A stretch of 64,000 bases of DNA from Urophycis tenuis. Its lineage: Eukaryota > Chordata > Actinopteri > Gadiformes > Phycidae. This document shows, piece after piece, positions 1 through 18,099 of the stretch. Below the pieces are notes generated by a model. The model made no database searches and was not told the origin of the DNA. It saw nothing but the letters and a program-made list of their open reading frames with translations. How positions within the stretch are numbered: the first letter of the stretch is position 1; each line of letters begins with the position of its first letter. The translations under genes and the position numbers were made by a program. The DNA is taken from assembly GCA_036785325.1 (NCBI GenBank), contig JAXIVH010000015.1, forward strand, positions 722,014 through 786,013, written 5' to 3'.

Positions 1-1139
1 CCCTGACAACGAGGAAGAGGCAATGTGAGAGGAACAACACTTCTCAGATCATACTGTGCTCCAGATTGGGAAATAGCACCGCATGACTGCTGCTATTGAG
101 TTCATTTTAATTCAATATCCTGTGCTTTGAGGATATGCATGATTGCTAAACAACCAATTATAAAATCTTACAGCATTTCCATTGTTTGCTAAGACAATCT
201 CATGCAGAGCTACCATGAGATGGGGAATTCCTGTCCCCTTGATTTGACTTTAAGAGGGTAGACTGCTGACATCATGATATCCCAGCATGCATTTATTCTT
301 GCTTGGACCACACCTCCATTACAAAATCAACAGGTGAACTCCAGGTAGTAAGTGAGGTGAAAAAGTGAATAAGAAAGGAGGGTCGATGGAAAGGATCATC
401 TGAATGAAACCCCGATCAGATTGACACATCAAATTGTATTATGGGAAACTATGGACACCCTGCATAGATTTACATCTGAAATGACACAACTGCTATCAGA
501 TAGTTTACAATGTGATAACACCATAGCTGCTGGTTTCAGGAGATAACCTACACACGACAGTACACTTACATCAAATTACACGTGTGACACATCACATATG
601 ATTACACACATTAGGGATGCACTGTACGTGTGATGCAGACATTTGTTGCAAGAAAACGACTCATGTTACATTAAGGTGGAGAACATGATGGCACCTTAGA
701 CCCAAATCTGTCCCTTTAACCTTCCTTTACATATACATTCTACATTCCACAGGACACAGTAAGTTGCCATGTTGAGGTTGAACAAAAACAAAAAGCATTG
801 ACAATCATATTTAGCTTGTGACAACTTAAGTGCAAGATAAACCCCCTCATCCTTGACAATCATCTGCCATGGCTACAAAAAGCTTTTGCCTCAGTTAAAC
901 TGAACACCTTTTGAGGTGAACCTTTTGAGAAGTCTGAGGTGAACTCCTCCGCTTCCTGCACGTTCTCCTCTAGGAAAGTTCAAGCAATTTAGTTGAATCC
1001 AGTTTTGTAATTTTTTAATGGCTCAGAACTCTTAGCATTGCTGCTGTCTTCGCTGTCCGGGTGGATGGACTGGTGGAGGGCAGAACGGGAGCAAAGATTC
1101 ACATTCAGTGGTAGACATCATGTGATCGATCAGTCAATC
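1..1139. other. 3' flank and probable 3' UTR of cabp1
   Basis: No coding region is visible here. The stretch lies directly after the cabp1 stop codon on the minus strand, so at least the higher-numbered part is probably its 3' UTR. A minus-strand AATAAA (plus TTTATT near 292-297) could be a polyadenylation signal about 850 bases after the stop; this is inference only. Confidence 0.4.
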
Positions 1140-6195
<5,056 letters not shown>

Positions 6196-7524
6196 TTCCT
6201 ACAATGTTCTCGGTTCTGTATCGTCTAGCTGCGGAGGGCTGCAGCGTTCCAAGTGCACCCGCCGCCACCTCCTCCTCAGCGGCTCCGCGGTGCGCAGTGT
6301 CCGCCGGCTCCCCGCGTCCTCCACCACCTGACTGTGCGGCAGCGCGGCGCGTGTGCGCGCGGACAGAGCGCCTCGAAGGGCACAATACCGCGTCACCCTT
6401 TCCCTTTATGAGGTCCAAAAAGTGTGGTTATCTTCCATACGATCAATTTTCTGGACACAAAATGATCATTACATTTATGAGGCCGACTTACAGATCGATA
6501 CAGATCATATAAGCCTATTGCCACTTTGTAATGAAGCTTCATTTATAAGATATTCAGTAAATATAGTCTACCGCACGCCGACGACATCATATCAATTCAA
6601 AGTAAAATAAATACATTTTGTGCATTTTGTAAATCAATAATGCTAAGCCTGCGTAAAAAACGTTTCGATGATGTAAATCATTTGGCAAATATTGACTGTG
6701 ATTGAGGTCATTAACATGAATTCAATCACAATCCCGATTCATATCTAATTCAGATAATTTAAAGTGCCTGTTTTGTTGAGCTTGTTTTGTCACAGGCACA
6801 CAACCGCTTACCGTTGGCATAGTTAGATAATGCACCTGGTTTTGTGTACAAAAGAAACTCTGAATAACAAGACTTAAATCCCAAACCTGATCATATCTCA
6901 TTCAGAATCCAGCTGTAAACAAATGAGTGATGCCTTGTGAAAAGACTCCCTGGATCATCAATCTCAGTTCATTTTCTTTCCAACTAAATATGGTGAATCT
7001 GCCAAACTGAATCCAAAGGACCACCTGACCACGCCTACCTTACCTGCTGGGTAAGGGGGCGGAGACTATAAGTTGTTTGTTCATCCCTCACTCTGCCAAC
7101 ACTCCTGTGCATACACACATCTTATTTGTGTGCGTCTTCAAGTTAACGTGAGTCAATGCATCATTTTGATTATTAAATCTTGTATGCCTTTTGTGGGGGC
7201 TTTGCTAACATGTGCTCTGCTGCCCTGATTCCTTTGTTCCCAGACATGTGCCAAGAGCCATGTAAGATGGTTGTTTGACCATTGGACTGTTTAGTTATGG
7301 ATTGTATATTCATACTTGTTTGTTGTGCATTGTTTGATTGACCCCTCTGTTGAATTGTAATTGTATTGTCTCTTTCTTTATCTCTTTCTGATGCAGCACA
7401 TACATAAATGCAAATGAGCGGTGGAAATAAAGAACCAGACCCCAGAGAACAAAGCTGCTGGTGTTGCACCACACCCTGCCTTGTCCCTTACTTCTGACAC
7501 TCCTTGCTATTGACGTCTTCTGAC

Positions 7525-7990
7525 TGAGACTCCACCACACTCTCCTGAACCCACTCCACACCATACACTCACTCTCCTGAACCCACTCCACACCACACTC
7601 ACTCTCCAGAACCCTGAGACTCCACCACACTCACTCTCCTGAACCCACTCCACACCACACTCACTCTCCTGAACCCCGAGACTCCACCACACTCACTCTC
7701 CTGAACCCACTCCACACCACACTCACTCTCCTGAACCCACTCCACTCCACACTCACTCTCCTGAACCCTGAGACTCCACCACACTCTCCAGAACCCCATC
7801 ACCCTACAGTTCCTCCACCACACACTCACTCTCCAGAACCCCATCACCCTACAGTTGCTCCACCACACACTCACTCTCCAGAACCCCATCACCCTACAGT
7901 TCCTCCACCACACACTCACTCTCCAGAACCCCATCACCCTACAGTTGCTCCACCACACACTCACTCTCCAGAACCCCATCACCCTACAGT
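7525..7990. repeat. Compound CT/CA-rich minisatellite 5' of cabp1
   Basis: Two related tandem blocks. The first (to about 7785) alternates actctcctgaacccactcca words; the second (about 7786-7990) repeats a unit near 45 bp containing ctccagaaccccatcaccct. It lies about 1.3 kb upstream of the cabp1 start codon. Both strands have long frames that follow the repeat. Confidence 0.85.
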
Positions 7991-9469
7991 TCCTTCATCT
8001 TGATATGAGGCTCAAGAATAACAATTTTTATTAAAAAGTGAATTGACAGTGCTTTTTTTTAAGGCCTGATAATGGACATCTTCAAAAATTCAAAGCGTTT
8101 TAATATTGTAAACAATTTCCATACATTAAGTCTACTTGTAAACAGTCTCATCGGATTGATTTGATCTTTTGAGTGATGGGTCGGGAAGATTTAATACACA
8201 CAAGATTTGATCAATAAGAATTATGGATCATAGCCATAACAACTAATTACATCACCGTACAATGCTGCAAAATACCAGATTCAGTTAACAGAAAACACCA
8301 CTGAACAGGAAAGATATCAACTCACGTATAAATAATCTACCAATTAACAACCAAAAGCAATGCAATACTGATTCTGAAATTCTTGAGTGAAATGCCATTA
8401 CTTTTTAAAAACAGCACTATAGTTACAATAGTTATTACTTCAAATGATCTCAACCAACAATTTTCATTAGCCTACTGCAATCCAATTTTACAGAAGTACA
8501 AACCTGATATTGAATACAACCAGAGTACAAGGGTTCAGTAAAATGTACTAAAAACACTCCTCCTCCGCCACCTCCACCACAACCAGCAGAGAACAAGGCT
8601 GACTCACACAATTTGATCATAAAAATGTGCTTATCTAACCATGTCTTGTGAAAGCAGTATTGATTGTTTTTTTCAGAGTGGACCTCCGCCATCACCTACC
8701 CAACAGAAGGATAATGGTGGAGACACCATTATCAATGGTGGCTATTTTCTGTATGTTCATGAACATTCCACTTATCCTTTCTACTCACCCAATTATGACA
8801 CAAATACGTTGGCCAAGTGGCAAACAGGATACCATGTTTCATTCTGCTGCAAAGTTTTTTGCATTCATTGAAATGGGCTCAACATTCCCAGACAGCGTAT
8901 TGTGTCATTTATGTATTGTTCTTATCATAAACAAATATTAAAGTTTTATTGTTTAGAGCTTAACACATTTTACAGACAACCATCGATCCAATATTTCTGA
9001 TCTCTGTTTGATTATTTCAGGTCTGGTCCCTTTATAATACATTTTTTATCCTAAAAATCATCTGTGCAAAAAAAAGTGTTTGTTTGTGAAGCACAATTTA
9101 GTTGTATTGTGCCAATAATAAAGAATCCCAGTACATGTGGGAAATGTTGAAAGTTGTGTTGTAGGAGATTGTCAGTGGACTTTATAAATGTGCTGTTGGT
9201 GTCTTCTTTGAAATTCCCTATAAATAGGACCATCAAAGGCTAATTCATAATCGTCTACTCAACGGACAACGGTCGAATATCTCATAGCCCTTTCTAAATG
9301 CTAGTGTTAGAAAACAGTGATCGTCATCAAGTGTTCAACCTAGTTTCTAAAAGCATTAAAGTGTTAGCAATGACGGTTATTCCTCCTCTGAGGGCAACAC
9401 TGAAGTGAAACGATGAACTTTAAGCAATGTCCCCCCACGCCGAGCAGCCGTCCTGCTACTGAAAGACCA
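7991..9469. other. Intergenic, no gene recognised
   Basis: AT-rich sequence without a credible exon. The part nearest asphd2 may hold the end of its 3' UTR on the minus strand; a minus-strand AATAAA occurs near 8945-8950. Confidence 0.4.
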
Positions 9470-9698
9470 GTGTAACACAGAGCAGTGTAACACAGACCAG
9501 TGTAACACAGAGCAGTGTAACACAGAGCAGTGTAACACAGAGCAGTGTAACACAGAGCAGTGTAACACAGACCAGTGTAACACAGAGCAGTGTAACACAG
9601 AGCAGTGTAACACAGACCAGTGTAACACAGAGCAGTGTAACACAGAGCAGTGTAACACAGAGCAGTGTAACACAGACCAGTGTAACACAGACCAGCTC
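9470..9698. repeat. 15-bp minisatellite
   Basis: About 15 copies of agagcagtgtaacac, with a g/c variant (agaccagtgtaacac) in several units. The unit is a multiple of three, so several frames stay open through it. It lies 3' of asphd2. Confidence 0.95.
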
Positions 9699-10057
9699 CA
9701 AATCAGCACCAGTGCACCATGGAGCTATATGCATACACACCACCAAGAGGCCATTGATACTTAAACTGATATCAATGAGTCAGTCACAGCTGAAAGTGGT
9801 ACAAAGGAATAATATGGGAATAAATGTTCAAGAGGCCCTTTGGTACAACGTAAATATTAAAGCAACATGAACACATCAATTGAGGAGGCCCATTATTTTG
9901 CTCAGATGAACGCTTTTAAAGAAGAACTACGGCCAGTAGGAGCACATCGTACACAGTGAATCTGAGCATGGGCCTGAAGGGGGAAAGTCCCCCAAGACTT
10001 TCTCTTGTTGTCATCAGCAGTGTGTTGCCTCAACGTGGTCCCAGCGTCCTCCTGGGC

Positions 10058-11936
10058 TCAGCGACCCGGGGTAAAAATGTAGTCCAGTGCCTGCCGCTCT
10101 GCTGCTGCCACGTTGGGGTGCCAGAGGTCCACCATGAAGACCACCCGCGGGCCGTCCTCCACAGAGCCTGACAGGGGCAACACAGAACAAAGAACTCAGC
10201 TCCCTCCTGAGGATGTGTTGTTACAGCAGTACATCATACACACTGCAATCAACATTCAACACCTTTTTTTGCCCCAATTCTAAATATTTAAAGGGGGGCC
10301 CATTTTTAAGTCAGTGCACTCACAGGCTTCAACAATCTGAAGCTGTAACTGCTAAAATACCAACTGCATTCATAAAACACCAACCATGGACTTCTGAAAC
10401 CTATGGCTATGCAGTACTCTGAGGAAACAATTTTGATCGTATGCTTTGAATATGCTCAGCTTGGCTTAGTGAGGTGCTTTGGAATTTTTCAGGACTGAAT
10501 GGACTCACAAATGACATCAAACTAAGGTGTGATGTAATGGTGATGTGAATGTATGTGATGTAAATACCCTCATGGAAGGCCCTGTGGAGGAAGGAGTCGT
10601 CAAAGAGCAGGCAACTCCCCTCAGACCAGCACTGCGGCTCTCCCCCCACCACCAGCTCACAGGCAGAGGGCACGCGGAGACCTGGCGCAGCACATAACAC
10701 GTCCATACAAATCACACATGAGGTGTGGCTTCACATATAGTGTTCACAGGGCTGTGTTCTTCATTGTTGCACAACGTGCATTACAGTGCAGCAACTACAT
10801 ATTATATGTGAAATTGCTAAGATCGAGTGATAGAATGCAATTTTTGTCATGAAAACAAGAGAAACTTGTCTTTAAAACATTTACAACAAATACATATAAT
10901 TACGATACCGCAGCTTTGCTGCAATATTGTAAAAACAGCTTTGCATTACAGTTATTCTGAAATGATCCAAAGCTCTACTATGAACCATGAATGGATATTG
11001 ATTGGATCCAACCCACTAGGGTTGTTTTCTAAGCAGAGTGTACAGCTTGGAGGCAGCGCTAACCATTGGTATGACCTTACCAAGATGGCAGCGCAGCCTG
11101 ACGTTGGTCGGCCCGTAGTGCTCAGTGATCAGGGCCCCGGGTGTCAGCACGGAGAAACAGGCATTTCCAAACACGTTGTTGGCAATGAAGGTTCGCAGCT
11201 GTCCCAGCACCCTCCAGGCGCGCGGGCACCTCCTTGCATTGAGAGCCAGTGGCGTGCCCTGGTTCACCAGGTAGTAGGTCCACCACTGGCCGTGGGGGGT
11301 GCTGTTGGCCTTCCAGCCGGGGGGCAGTGAGGACCCGCTGCGGGCAGGGGGCTGGTTGTACACATTCCCAAACTCTGCCAGCAGGGCAGGGAAGCTGCGC
11401 TCCAGCAGCTCCACGTCGTGCTTCTGAGCGTCGCGGGAGAAGAAGGGTGCGGACGGCAGGTCGGGCAAGAAGAACACCTCAGGACGCTGGATGGTGGGGC
11501 GGCTGGAGAGGTACCTGCCCTGGTCACGCACCCCCTTGTGCACCCGGCCCATGCCCGACCAGGTGTAGCGCTTGGCGTAATCCTGAAGGCTGTGGTACAG
11601 CCGCTGGTTCAAGCCCTCACTGCTGGCGGTGCAGCGGAAGCAGTCGGCCGACTGGCAGTAGGCAAGGCCATTCTGCTCGTCCAGCAAGCACTGCTGTGCT
11701 TTACCCCCGCCCATCGCCTCTGAGCTGCTCACGACACCAGCCCTCAGGTGAGCGGGCTCCGCACCGTAGCGTCCGCGCAGGGGGCTGGAGCCATGCTCCC
11801 GGCCCACCCGATAGCAGTACCACAGGAAAAGCAACAGCAGACAGGCAGCAGTGCCCACCGCGCTGGACTCACAGTCCCGTATGGACTGCATCCCATCGGC
11901 CACCAGCTCCCTTACCCTCCCCAGTGACCACTCCAT
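10058..11936 (-). CDS. asphd2: Aspartate beta-hydroxylase domain-containing protein 2
   Basis: Predicted membrane-anchored 2-oxoglutarate/Fe(II) dioxygenase of the aspartyl/asparaginyl beta-hydroxylase family; its substrate is not established. Three exons join in phase: 11936-11081, 10681-10568, 10167-10058, giving 359 residues. The start is the ATG at 11936 in a strong context (caccATGg); an open frame extends seven codons upstream but has no ATG. A hydrophobic segment (about 26-42, LLLLFLWYC) is a single signal anchor. The catalytic region holds EHYGPTN (His273), then CELVVGGEPQCW and FDDSFLHRAFHEG, and ends VFMVDLWHPNV...PGR, all family landmarks. Length and exon structure resemble vertebrate ASPHD2. 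A (GT)n run at 11985-12029 sits just upstream of the start on the plus strand. Confidence 0.95.
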
Positions 11937-11981
11937 GGGTGCTCCTCTATAGATCACTGCTCTTGCTTCAGGGAGGTAGGG

Positions 11982-11984
<3 letters not shown>

Positions 11985-12029
<45 letters not shown>
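11985..12029. repeat. (GT)n microsatellite
   Basis: About 22 GT units immediately upstream (minus-strand sense) of the asphd2 start codon, probably in its 5' UTR or adjacent intron. Confidence 0.9.
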
Positions 12030-12030
<1 letters not shown>

Positions 12031-12596
12031 AGGGGGGTTGGATGATGGAGAACTGGACCGCTCTCTCCCCTACACCCCCTAGACCTTAAAAGCCCCTGTA
12101 GTAGGACCTTGACGAGAACCGTCTCATGCAGCTCTTATCGGACGCTCTCCTCCTGCACACCCTGGGATAATGGGGGCTGGCACACTGGCTGCTGCTGATG
12201 CAGGCTCCTAACATTTCAGCCCTCTGGAACTGGGGGAAGGTGGTTGGTTTTTTCCTCTCCCGCGGTGTCTGGCTGTGCTGTGTTTTTGCTGCTCCCTCAC
12301 GTCCTTTCAGTCAAATGCAGCCATCCGCTGCACCTTAGGACATCTGGAGTCTGAGAAGAGAGGGAGATGAGAGCATAGCAGGCAGAAGTGATGCTACACT
12401 CTATAACTGACCAGTTAAGTGTCTGCACAAAGTGTGCCTGAGAGTACACACTATACACACATCCCATGATCAGTTGTATCCAGTATGTCTGATTCAGACA
12501 CATGCTCCACCTACAATTCAACAGAACATATACAGACATCTTAACCGCCAGAAGCTCTCCCACACAGTTTAGAGTTAGAAATAACTGCACACTGGA

Positions 12597-12687
<91 letters not shown>

Positions 12688-13785
12688 TGGGAAGGGGGGG
12701 ATGTTAATCTGTCCATGTTCGCCTCTCCACACACACCCTAAACTGTTTAAAACCATGAGTCATGCATGCTCAGCATCTAATTACAAACAATTTTAATACA
12801 TAGGTTCAATTTAGGCATTTGATAGAAAGAGGTACAGGCCCAAGTATGATAATCTATGGTAATCCAATCCTAACGCAAATATGCATTTATTTTCCATTGA
12901 CATGCATAGGTTGCTCGTCAGCAGAGCGCTCCTTATTCGGGTGTTGGGAATGGGTGGATGCTGCTGAACTGCAGGACATTAAATCGGTTTGCTGCCTACC
13001 TTAGTTAAACGAATTACATATTATATTACGGATTAGGCCATATAATTACAGCACACAGAGAACATAAGCACGGGGTCGTTTCCAATGCACCAACAACGTG
13101 CAAAAATTCTACAACGCTTACGTTATCGATTTTGGCCAAAAAAGGTTTGGCAATGCTGGAGAAATACCAGATACTACTGACAGCAACATGACGCCCACAT
13201 CCACTCTCCTCCGAAGCCATCGCTTTCGCACCAACGGTCACATTACCTAACACGTTTGCGAAAGCGAAATAATGCAAAACAACCACTATTTGAGGGTCGT
13301 CCACATTCACCATTACACAGGCGAACGATTTACAGCGCAACCACACAAGTACACCATTCCCAAAGCTGCAGTGCTTCGTTACGGTGTTTGTTATACAGAC
13401 GCACAACCTCACCGTCGTTTAAAAAGAGCTAATAAAAAAGAGTGGGCTACTGTGACGAGCTTTAACATTACCCTTGATCTTTTCTAATGATCAAATCTGA
13501 ACATCGCGGTATGTTATGGTTATATAGACATAGCCTACCTACTCAACAGTCGTAACTGAGTCGTGTCGATTTTTTTTTGATGGCATAGACGAATGTAATG
13601 ATAAAATTCTTCGTAGTGATAGACAGACCGAAGATTTCCGAAACACTGTCGACATGTAGGAAATGGTTCGGCGCTGTGGACCATTTGACACACGTCTCAC
13701 TGATGACATCTGCTGGACATCCAATCACTACACTGTCTGGCTACTCCGAAACGGGCGAACGACTCGAAACCATAGCTCGAAACAA
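12030..13785. other. 5' flank of asphd2 and intergenic sequence
   Basis: No supported gene. It contains a (GA)n microsatellite at 12602-12690. A short minus-strand open stretch at 13220-13122 starts with a good ATG context and ends at a GTAAGC donor, but it does not splice in frame onto asphd2 and I do not recognise it. Confidence 0.4.
12602..12690. repeat. (GA)n microsatellite
   Basis: About 40 GA units with one aaag interruption near the end. Confidence 0.95.
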
Positions 13786-13789
13786 GGAG

Positions 13790-13965
13790 GGCTTGTCTGC
13801 ACCAATAGTGTATGTCTGCAGACCCGGAGGCTGCATATTCACGACCGCAGATCTACGACCGCAGATCTACGACCGCACAGTGCCACCTACTGGGAGGAGT
13901 ATGTGCCTGCTGCAGATTCACGACCGCAGATCTACGACCTCACAGTGCCTGCCACAGAATATATT
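13790..13965 (+). repeat. Left copy of inverted repeat family 1
   Basis: Contains gcagacccggaggctgca followed by repeated cgaccgcagatctacgac words. The reverse complement of 17855-18010 shares the same opening and the ccgcagatct words. The two copies are about 4 kb apart in opposite orientation and bracket an L2-type LINE tail and a zinc-finger-like gene. The family identity is unknown; it is presumably a mobile element or its terminal region. Confidence 0.6.
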
Positions 13966-14394
13966 TTATAATATTAGAGGTTTATTCCAGCCATATACTA
14001 GGCTACTTAATATACTATTAACGGTATTTTCTGTCTAACTATAATATTTAAGGTTTATTTCACCCAAATGTCAAAACAAATGTGATTCATGATATCCCAA
14101 TATCATCCTAAAGATATTTTTTCACTAACTATAATATTTGAGGTTTATTCCACCCAAATGCCAAAACAATTGTGCTAATTGTGATAATACTACAGTTCCA
14201 TATAGCTGTTATATCACTTTCCAGAACAAATCAATGACTGGATGAATGCAAGTTTTCTTCAATTAAACCACAACTAAACTGAGGTAATTGTTTTTGGCAA
14301 TAAAGAAAAGATGATTGCTGTTAGTAAATACCACTGTCTTTAAAGACCAAATACCAAGTCCGAAACCTTGATGTACTGATACTCGGATCTGATT

Positions 14395-14935
14395 TTCAGC
14401 AGTCATCAAATCAATCACCAAAACAGCCTTCTACCAGCTGAAGAACACATCCAGAGTGAGAGGTCTCATGTCCCAAACAGATCAGGAGAAGCTGATCCAT
14501 GCTTTTATGTCTAGTAGACTTGACTATTGTAATGGTCTGACAGGACTGCCCCACAAGAGCATTAAACAGCTGCAGCTCATTCAGAATGCTGCAGCTCTGG
14601 TTCTTACTGACAAAGAGATCAGAGCATATTACTCCAGTTCAGAAGACTTTACACTGGCTCCCAGGCAGCTATAGAATATACTTAAAAGTTCTGCTACTGG
14701 TCTATAAATCACAGAACTTATTCTGTAAGGACTTTGAATTATTTAAATCCTTTACTTATTTTAACGCTGTTGCATTATACTGCACTGTGTTTTAAATTAA
14801 CCTCTATTTATGCATTTTCATGTTTTAAATGCTGTTTGTTCTTTGTTTTTAAATGCTTTTAATGTTGAACTTTTAATCATGTAAACCACATTGAATTGCC
14901 TTGTGTATGAAATGTGCTGTATAAATAAATAAAGC
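14395..14935 (+). mobile_element. L2/Rex1-type LINE 3' fragment
   Basis: The translated remnant shows the C-terminal hallmark of these non-LTR elements: LIHAFMSSRLDYCNGL, KSIKQLQLIQNAAA, then a HWLPGSYRI-like stretch in a shifted frame. It is 5' truncated and frameshifted, and ends in an aaataaataaa tail near 14930. Rex1 and L2 clades share this region, so the clade is not settled. Confidence 0.75.
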
Positions 14936-15273
14936 TGCCAAAAACATACCAGAAACATTTTACCTTAATATTTGTTCAGAAACATAGGACACACTTTTTT
15001 TTTCAAACATCCTTTTTATTTAACAAACAAAAACAGTTTCCACAGGGCCAACAGTGCCTAGGGACTGGTCATCTTTTAAGTGAATGGCTGAGAGAAGGCA
15101 GGCTGCTGGGAGGACACACACAGGTCCATGACTCCTGAGAGAAAGAGAGAAAGAGGTGCCAGAAAACAGAGTAGAAATAACATGTTATTGACATTTTTGA
15201 CATTATTGACTTTTCCTCACCCTCCAATATTCAACCCCTAGATTGTGAAGTAGGTAACAGCACTACATACCAA

Positions 15274-17828
15274 TTACAATTTCCATTCTTTTCTCAATTG
15301 CCTGCCAATTCCTCTTTGAAACTCCTCCACTTCACTGAAATAGTAAATGGACAAGAAAATAATCACTGCTGGAATAACAGAAATATTAACAGAAATATTG
15401 GAAACACTTAAAATGGTACATTTATTAACTACTTCTTAATTAAGGTATTAACTAGTATTAGCAAATAGTTGATAAAGATTTGTGTTTAAAAAAAATAGTC
15501 TTACCTCTGATGATAAACGGGACCAGAGAGGAAAACCTGTTCAGCCTCCTGCAAGGACAAATTCAGCAGCACAGACAGGCCATATATGATGGCCTTCCAA
15601 AAGAGAAAGGTTACTTCAAAACTACAGAACAGCAAACCATTATACACTGGTCCATACACAAGTAGCACCATTGTAGCCATGCTGTTTACATAGGCTTTGA
15701 AAGTACAGGAACATGAACAAATACATAACATGGTTAGACCTACCTCTGGAAATAGAACACCCAAGATTAACTGCACTTCATCCGTGAAGCCCAGTTGTGT
15801 TGGTGTTCTCTGCAGTACTGCCTTCAGAAAGGCAAACAGGATGTCCTGTTGTTCCTCACTGTCAAGGTAGACAGGCACCAGGAACGAGGACTTCAGAGGA
15901 AACCACTTAGAAGGCTTCCCGTTGAGCACACCCTATTGGCAAACCAAGACACAGGAACAATTACTTTGTGGGAATTGGGTCTTTGAGCCTATTGTATGAT
16001 AGTTGTTAATCACTGAACAGGCAGTAAATGTCAATTACATTAAATACATACATACATTTAAGATAAAAATACAATAAATGAGCTGCATAGTTAAATATGT
16101 CTGTTGATGATATTCCTCACAAATGCTCTGGTGATTAATTTCTGTGAGTCAGTCAGTAATAAGAAAATCTCAAAGTACCACCAAATGCTGCTCAGCCCCC
16201 TGTGACTGTAAAATTAAGTCCACAAGTCGCTTTTCCTCTGCAGTGCGGTCAATGACAGCCTGCATGTGATCTGCGGTGTGGTGGTGGAGGTTGTTAGTGC
16301 CACTGCCGGTGTGGTGGAGGTTGTTGGTGCCACTGCCGGGGGCGTGGTGGAGGTTGTTGGTGCCACTGCCGGTGTGGTGGTGGAGGTTGTTGGTGCCACT
16401 GCTGGGGTCGTGGTGGAGGTTGTTAGTGCCACTGCCGATGTGGTGGAGGTTGTTGGTGCCACTGCCGGGGGCGTGGTGGAGGTTGTTGGTGCCACTGCTG
16501 GGGGAGTGGTTGCCAGAGATGGAAGGTTGTCACTGTGCTTCTTCTTGCACAAATCCAGATGTTTAATTAAATCTGGTTTGCGTAGAAGTGTTACACCACA
16601 GTAGACACAATGATAGTGGAGCTGAAGCCGACATTCCAGTTCACATCTGTGAATGGTATATCCTTAAACATAAGAGCAAATAATCAAGTATCATTATATC
16701 ATCAGTATTTTATTACAAAATGTCACTTATAAACACAAAATTTGAATCAAGTATGAAGTTGCAGCAACCATGTAACTACAAATATTTGCAAACTTTACCT
16801 TCATGGCAAACAGCCCGGTTGAAATGGTTGTCCAAATGTTCTCTGCACTTACTCAACTTTGTTGGGCTAAACAAAGTTGGGCTGCAGAAGGGACAGTGAA
16901 AATGAAGACAGCATGTCTTGCATCTGTCCAGTTGGGGCAAGGTTTGCCCTTTCTGAATCGTAATGTGAACCTTAAAAAGAGAGTGCCTATTTAGTTCAAT
17001 GTAATATTTTTACACCGTTTTCAATACATAAAATAGGCCTAAACCTAATAATGGACAAAAATACATTTCTGATCTTCCCCGGATTAGCTTAATTTCCGTC
17101 CACAAAATCTCTAAATACAGTATAGATAACAGAATAATATAGGCTAAATGTAAATACTGATATAAACATACATGAGATGTAACATGATATATAATGTAGT
17201 GTTATGTAAAAGATTATACGTCACTCGGTGGTTATCTTTGGTCTACTTTATTAACTCGGTGATTACACAACACAGGTATGATCGAACTGCTATATCGTGG
17301 ACTGGTGTTACTACCTTAAAGGTCCGGCTCCAGACAACCACACATAATACATTAACTGTTAGCATGAAGTAGGCTACACTGCCAATATGCATTTCTGCCA
17401 TGTCATTTCAGAAAATGTTAAGTTTCATGCATTCAATCAATAAAGTATGTCTGTCTGTCTGTCTTATGAGAACGTAACGTCAGCCTTATAACGTTACGTG
17501 TTTTTCTCACACTCATACATCACCCACTTAATCATTTTTTATGTTTAATTTAATGCACATGCTAAAACTCTTCGTCACTTCGGTTTCATTAAACAAAATG
17601 TACGGTCTAACAGTTCATTTCCAACAAGCTAACATTAGCTTTAGCTACCTATTCGCTTAACCTAGATGACTATGACGTGCCCTTCAGACTATCATGGCAA
17701 ATAGAGTCACATCATATCAAACGTAACACATTAAAACATTGATTTTGCTGTCGAATCAACAGAATAGTTTCATGATATTAAACAAATAATTCACGTTCAA
17801 TACTCACACTCCGGTCGTCGTCCATCAT
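15274..17828 (-). CDS. Uncharacterised fish zinc-finger-like protein
   Basis: I do not know this gene's function. Exons joining by phase and GT/AG are 17828-17808, 16970-16799, 16662 to about 16540, about 16270-16179, 15932-15744, 15548-15505, 15334-15274. The first encodes only MMDDDRS. Two Cys/His modules follow: CPFC with HLDNHF in exon 2, and CVYC with HLDLCKKKH in exon 3. The later exons encode a globular part (KWFPLKSSFLVPVY, LGVLFPE) and a short tail ending RKEWKL. The overall form resembles fish-specific families with two such fingers followed by a short conserved C-terminal domain; this is from memory and not a firm match. Exon 3 reads straight into a Thr/Pro/Ala-rich minisatellite that ends in a stop at about 16214, while the next conserved segment (HMQAVIDRTAEEKR) is in a different frame. 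Either a weak GTGACA donor near 16540 removes the repeat or the gene is disrupted. Confidence 0.6.
16272..16510. repeat. 30/33-bp minisatellite inside the zinc-finger-like gene
   Basis: Seven units of 30 or 33 bp containing gttgttggtgccactgccgg. All units are multiples of three, so on the minus strand the frame from the finger exon stays open as repeated TTPAVAPTTS, a mucin-like Thr/Pro stretch. It may be exonic or may be removed as intron. Confidence 0.9.
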
Positions 17829-17854
17829 GGATGTACTCCTCGTGGTGTATGTAA

Positions 17855-18010
17855 GTGGGAAGACAGTACTCCGTCCAGTTGGTGGCGCTGCCGCTGTCGC
17901 ACATTCTTGAGGGGCGGAGATCTGCGGTTGGCACATTCCTGAGGGGCGGAGATCTGCGGTCGGGAATCTGCAGCCTCCGGGTCTGCAGACACCCCCTCCT
18001 CGTCTGCACA
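17855..18010 (-). repeat. Right copy of inverted repeat family 1
   Basis: On the minus strand it reads tctgcagacccggaggctgc then ccgaccgcagatctccgccc twice in slightly varied form, matching 13790-13965. It lies directly upstream of the zinc-finger-like gene's start codon at 17828. Confidence 0.6.
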
Positions 18011-18099
18011 CTACAAGAGAGGGGCGTAACTTGAAGCAGGGGGCGTAACTTGAAGCAGGAGGCGTAACATGATGCGGTCCAAATCACACAGAACCAAAC

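Noticed and set aside
11249..12082. 277-codon plus-strand frame opposite asphd2
   Set aside because: Runs antisense across the asphd2 exon and into a GT microsatellite; no family resemblance.
13122..13220. Possible 33-codon first exon (minus strand, good ATG context, GTAAGC donor)
   Set aside because: Every candidate acceptor upstream of the asphd2 start gives a stop or the wrong frame, and I do not recognise the peptide. It could at most be an upstream frame in the asphd2 leader.
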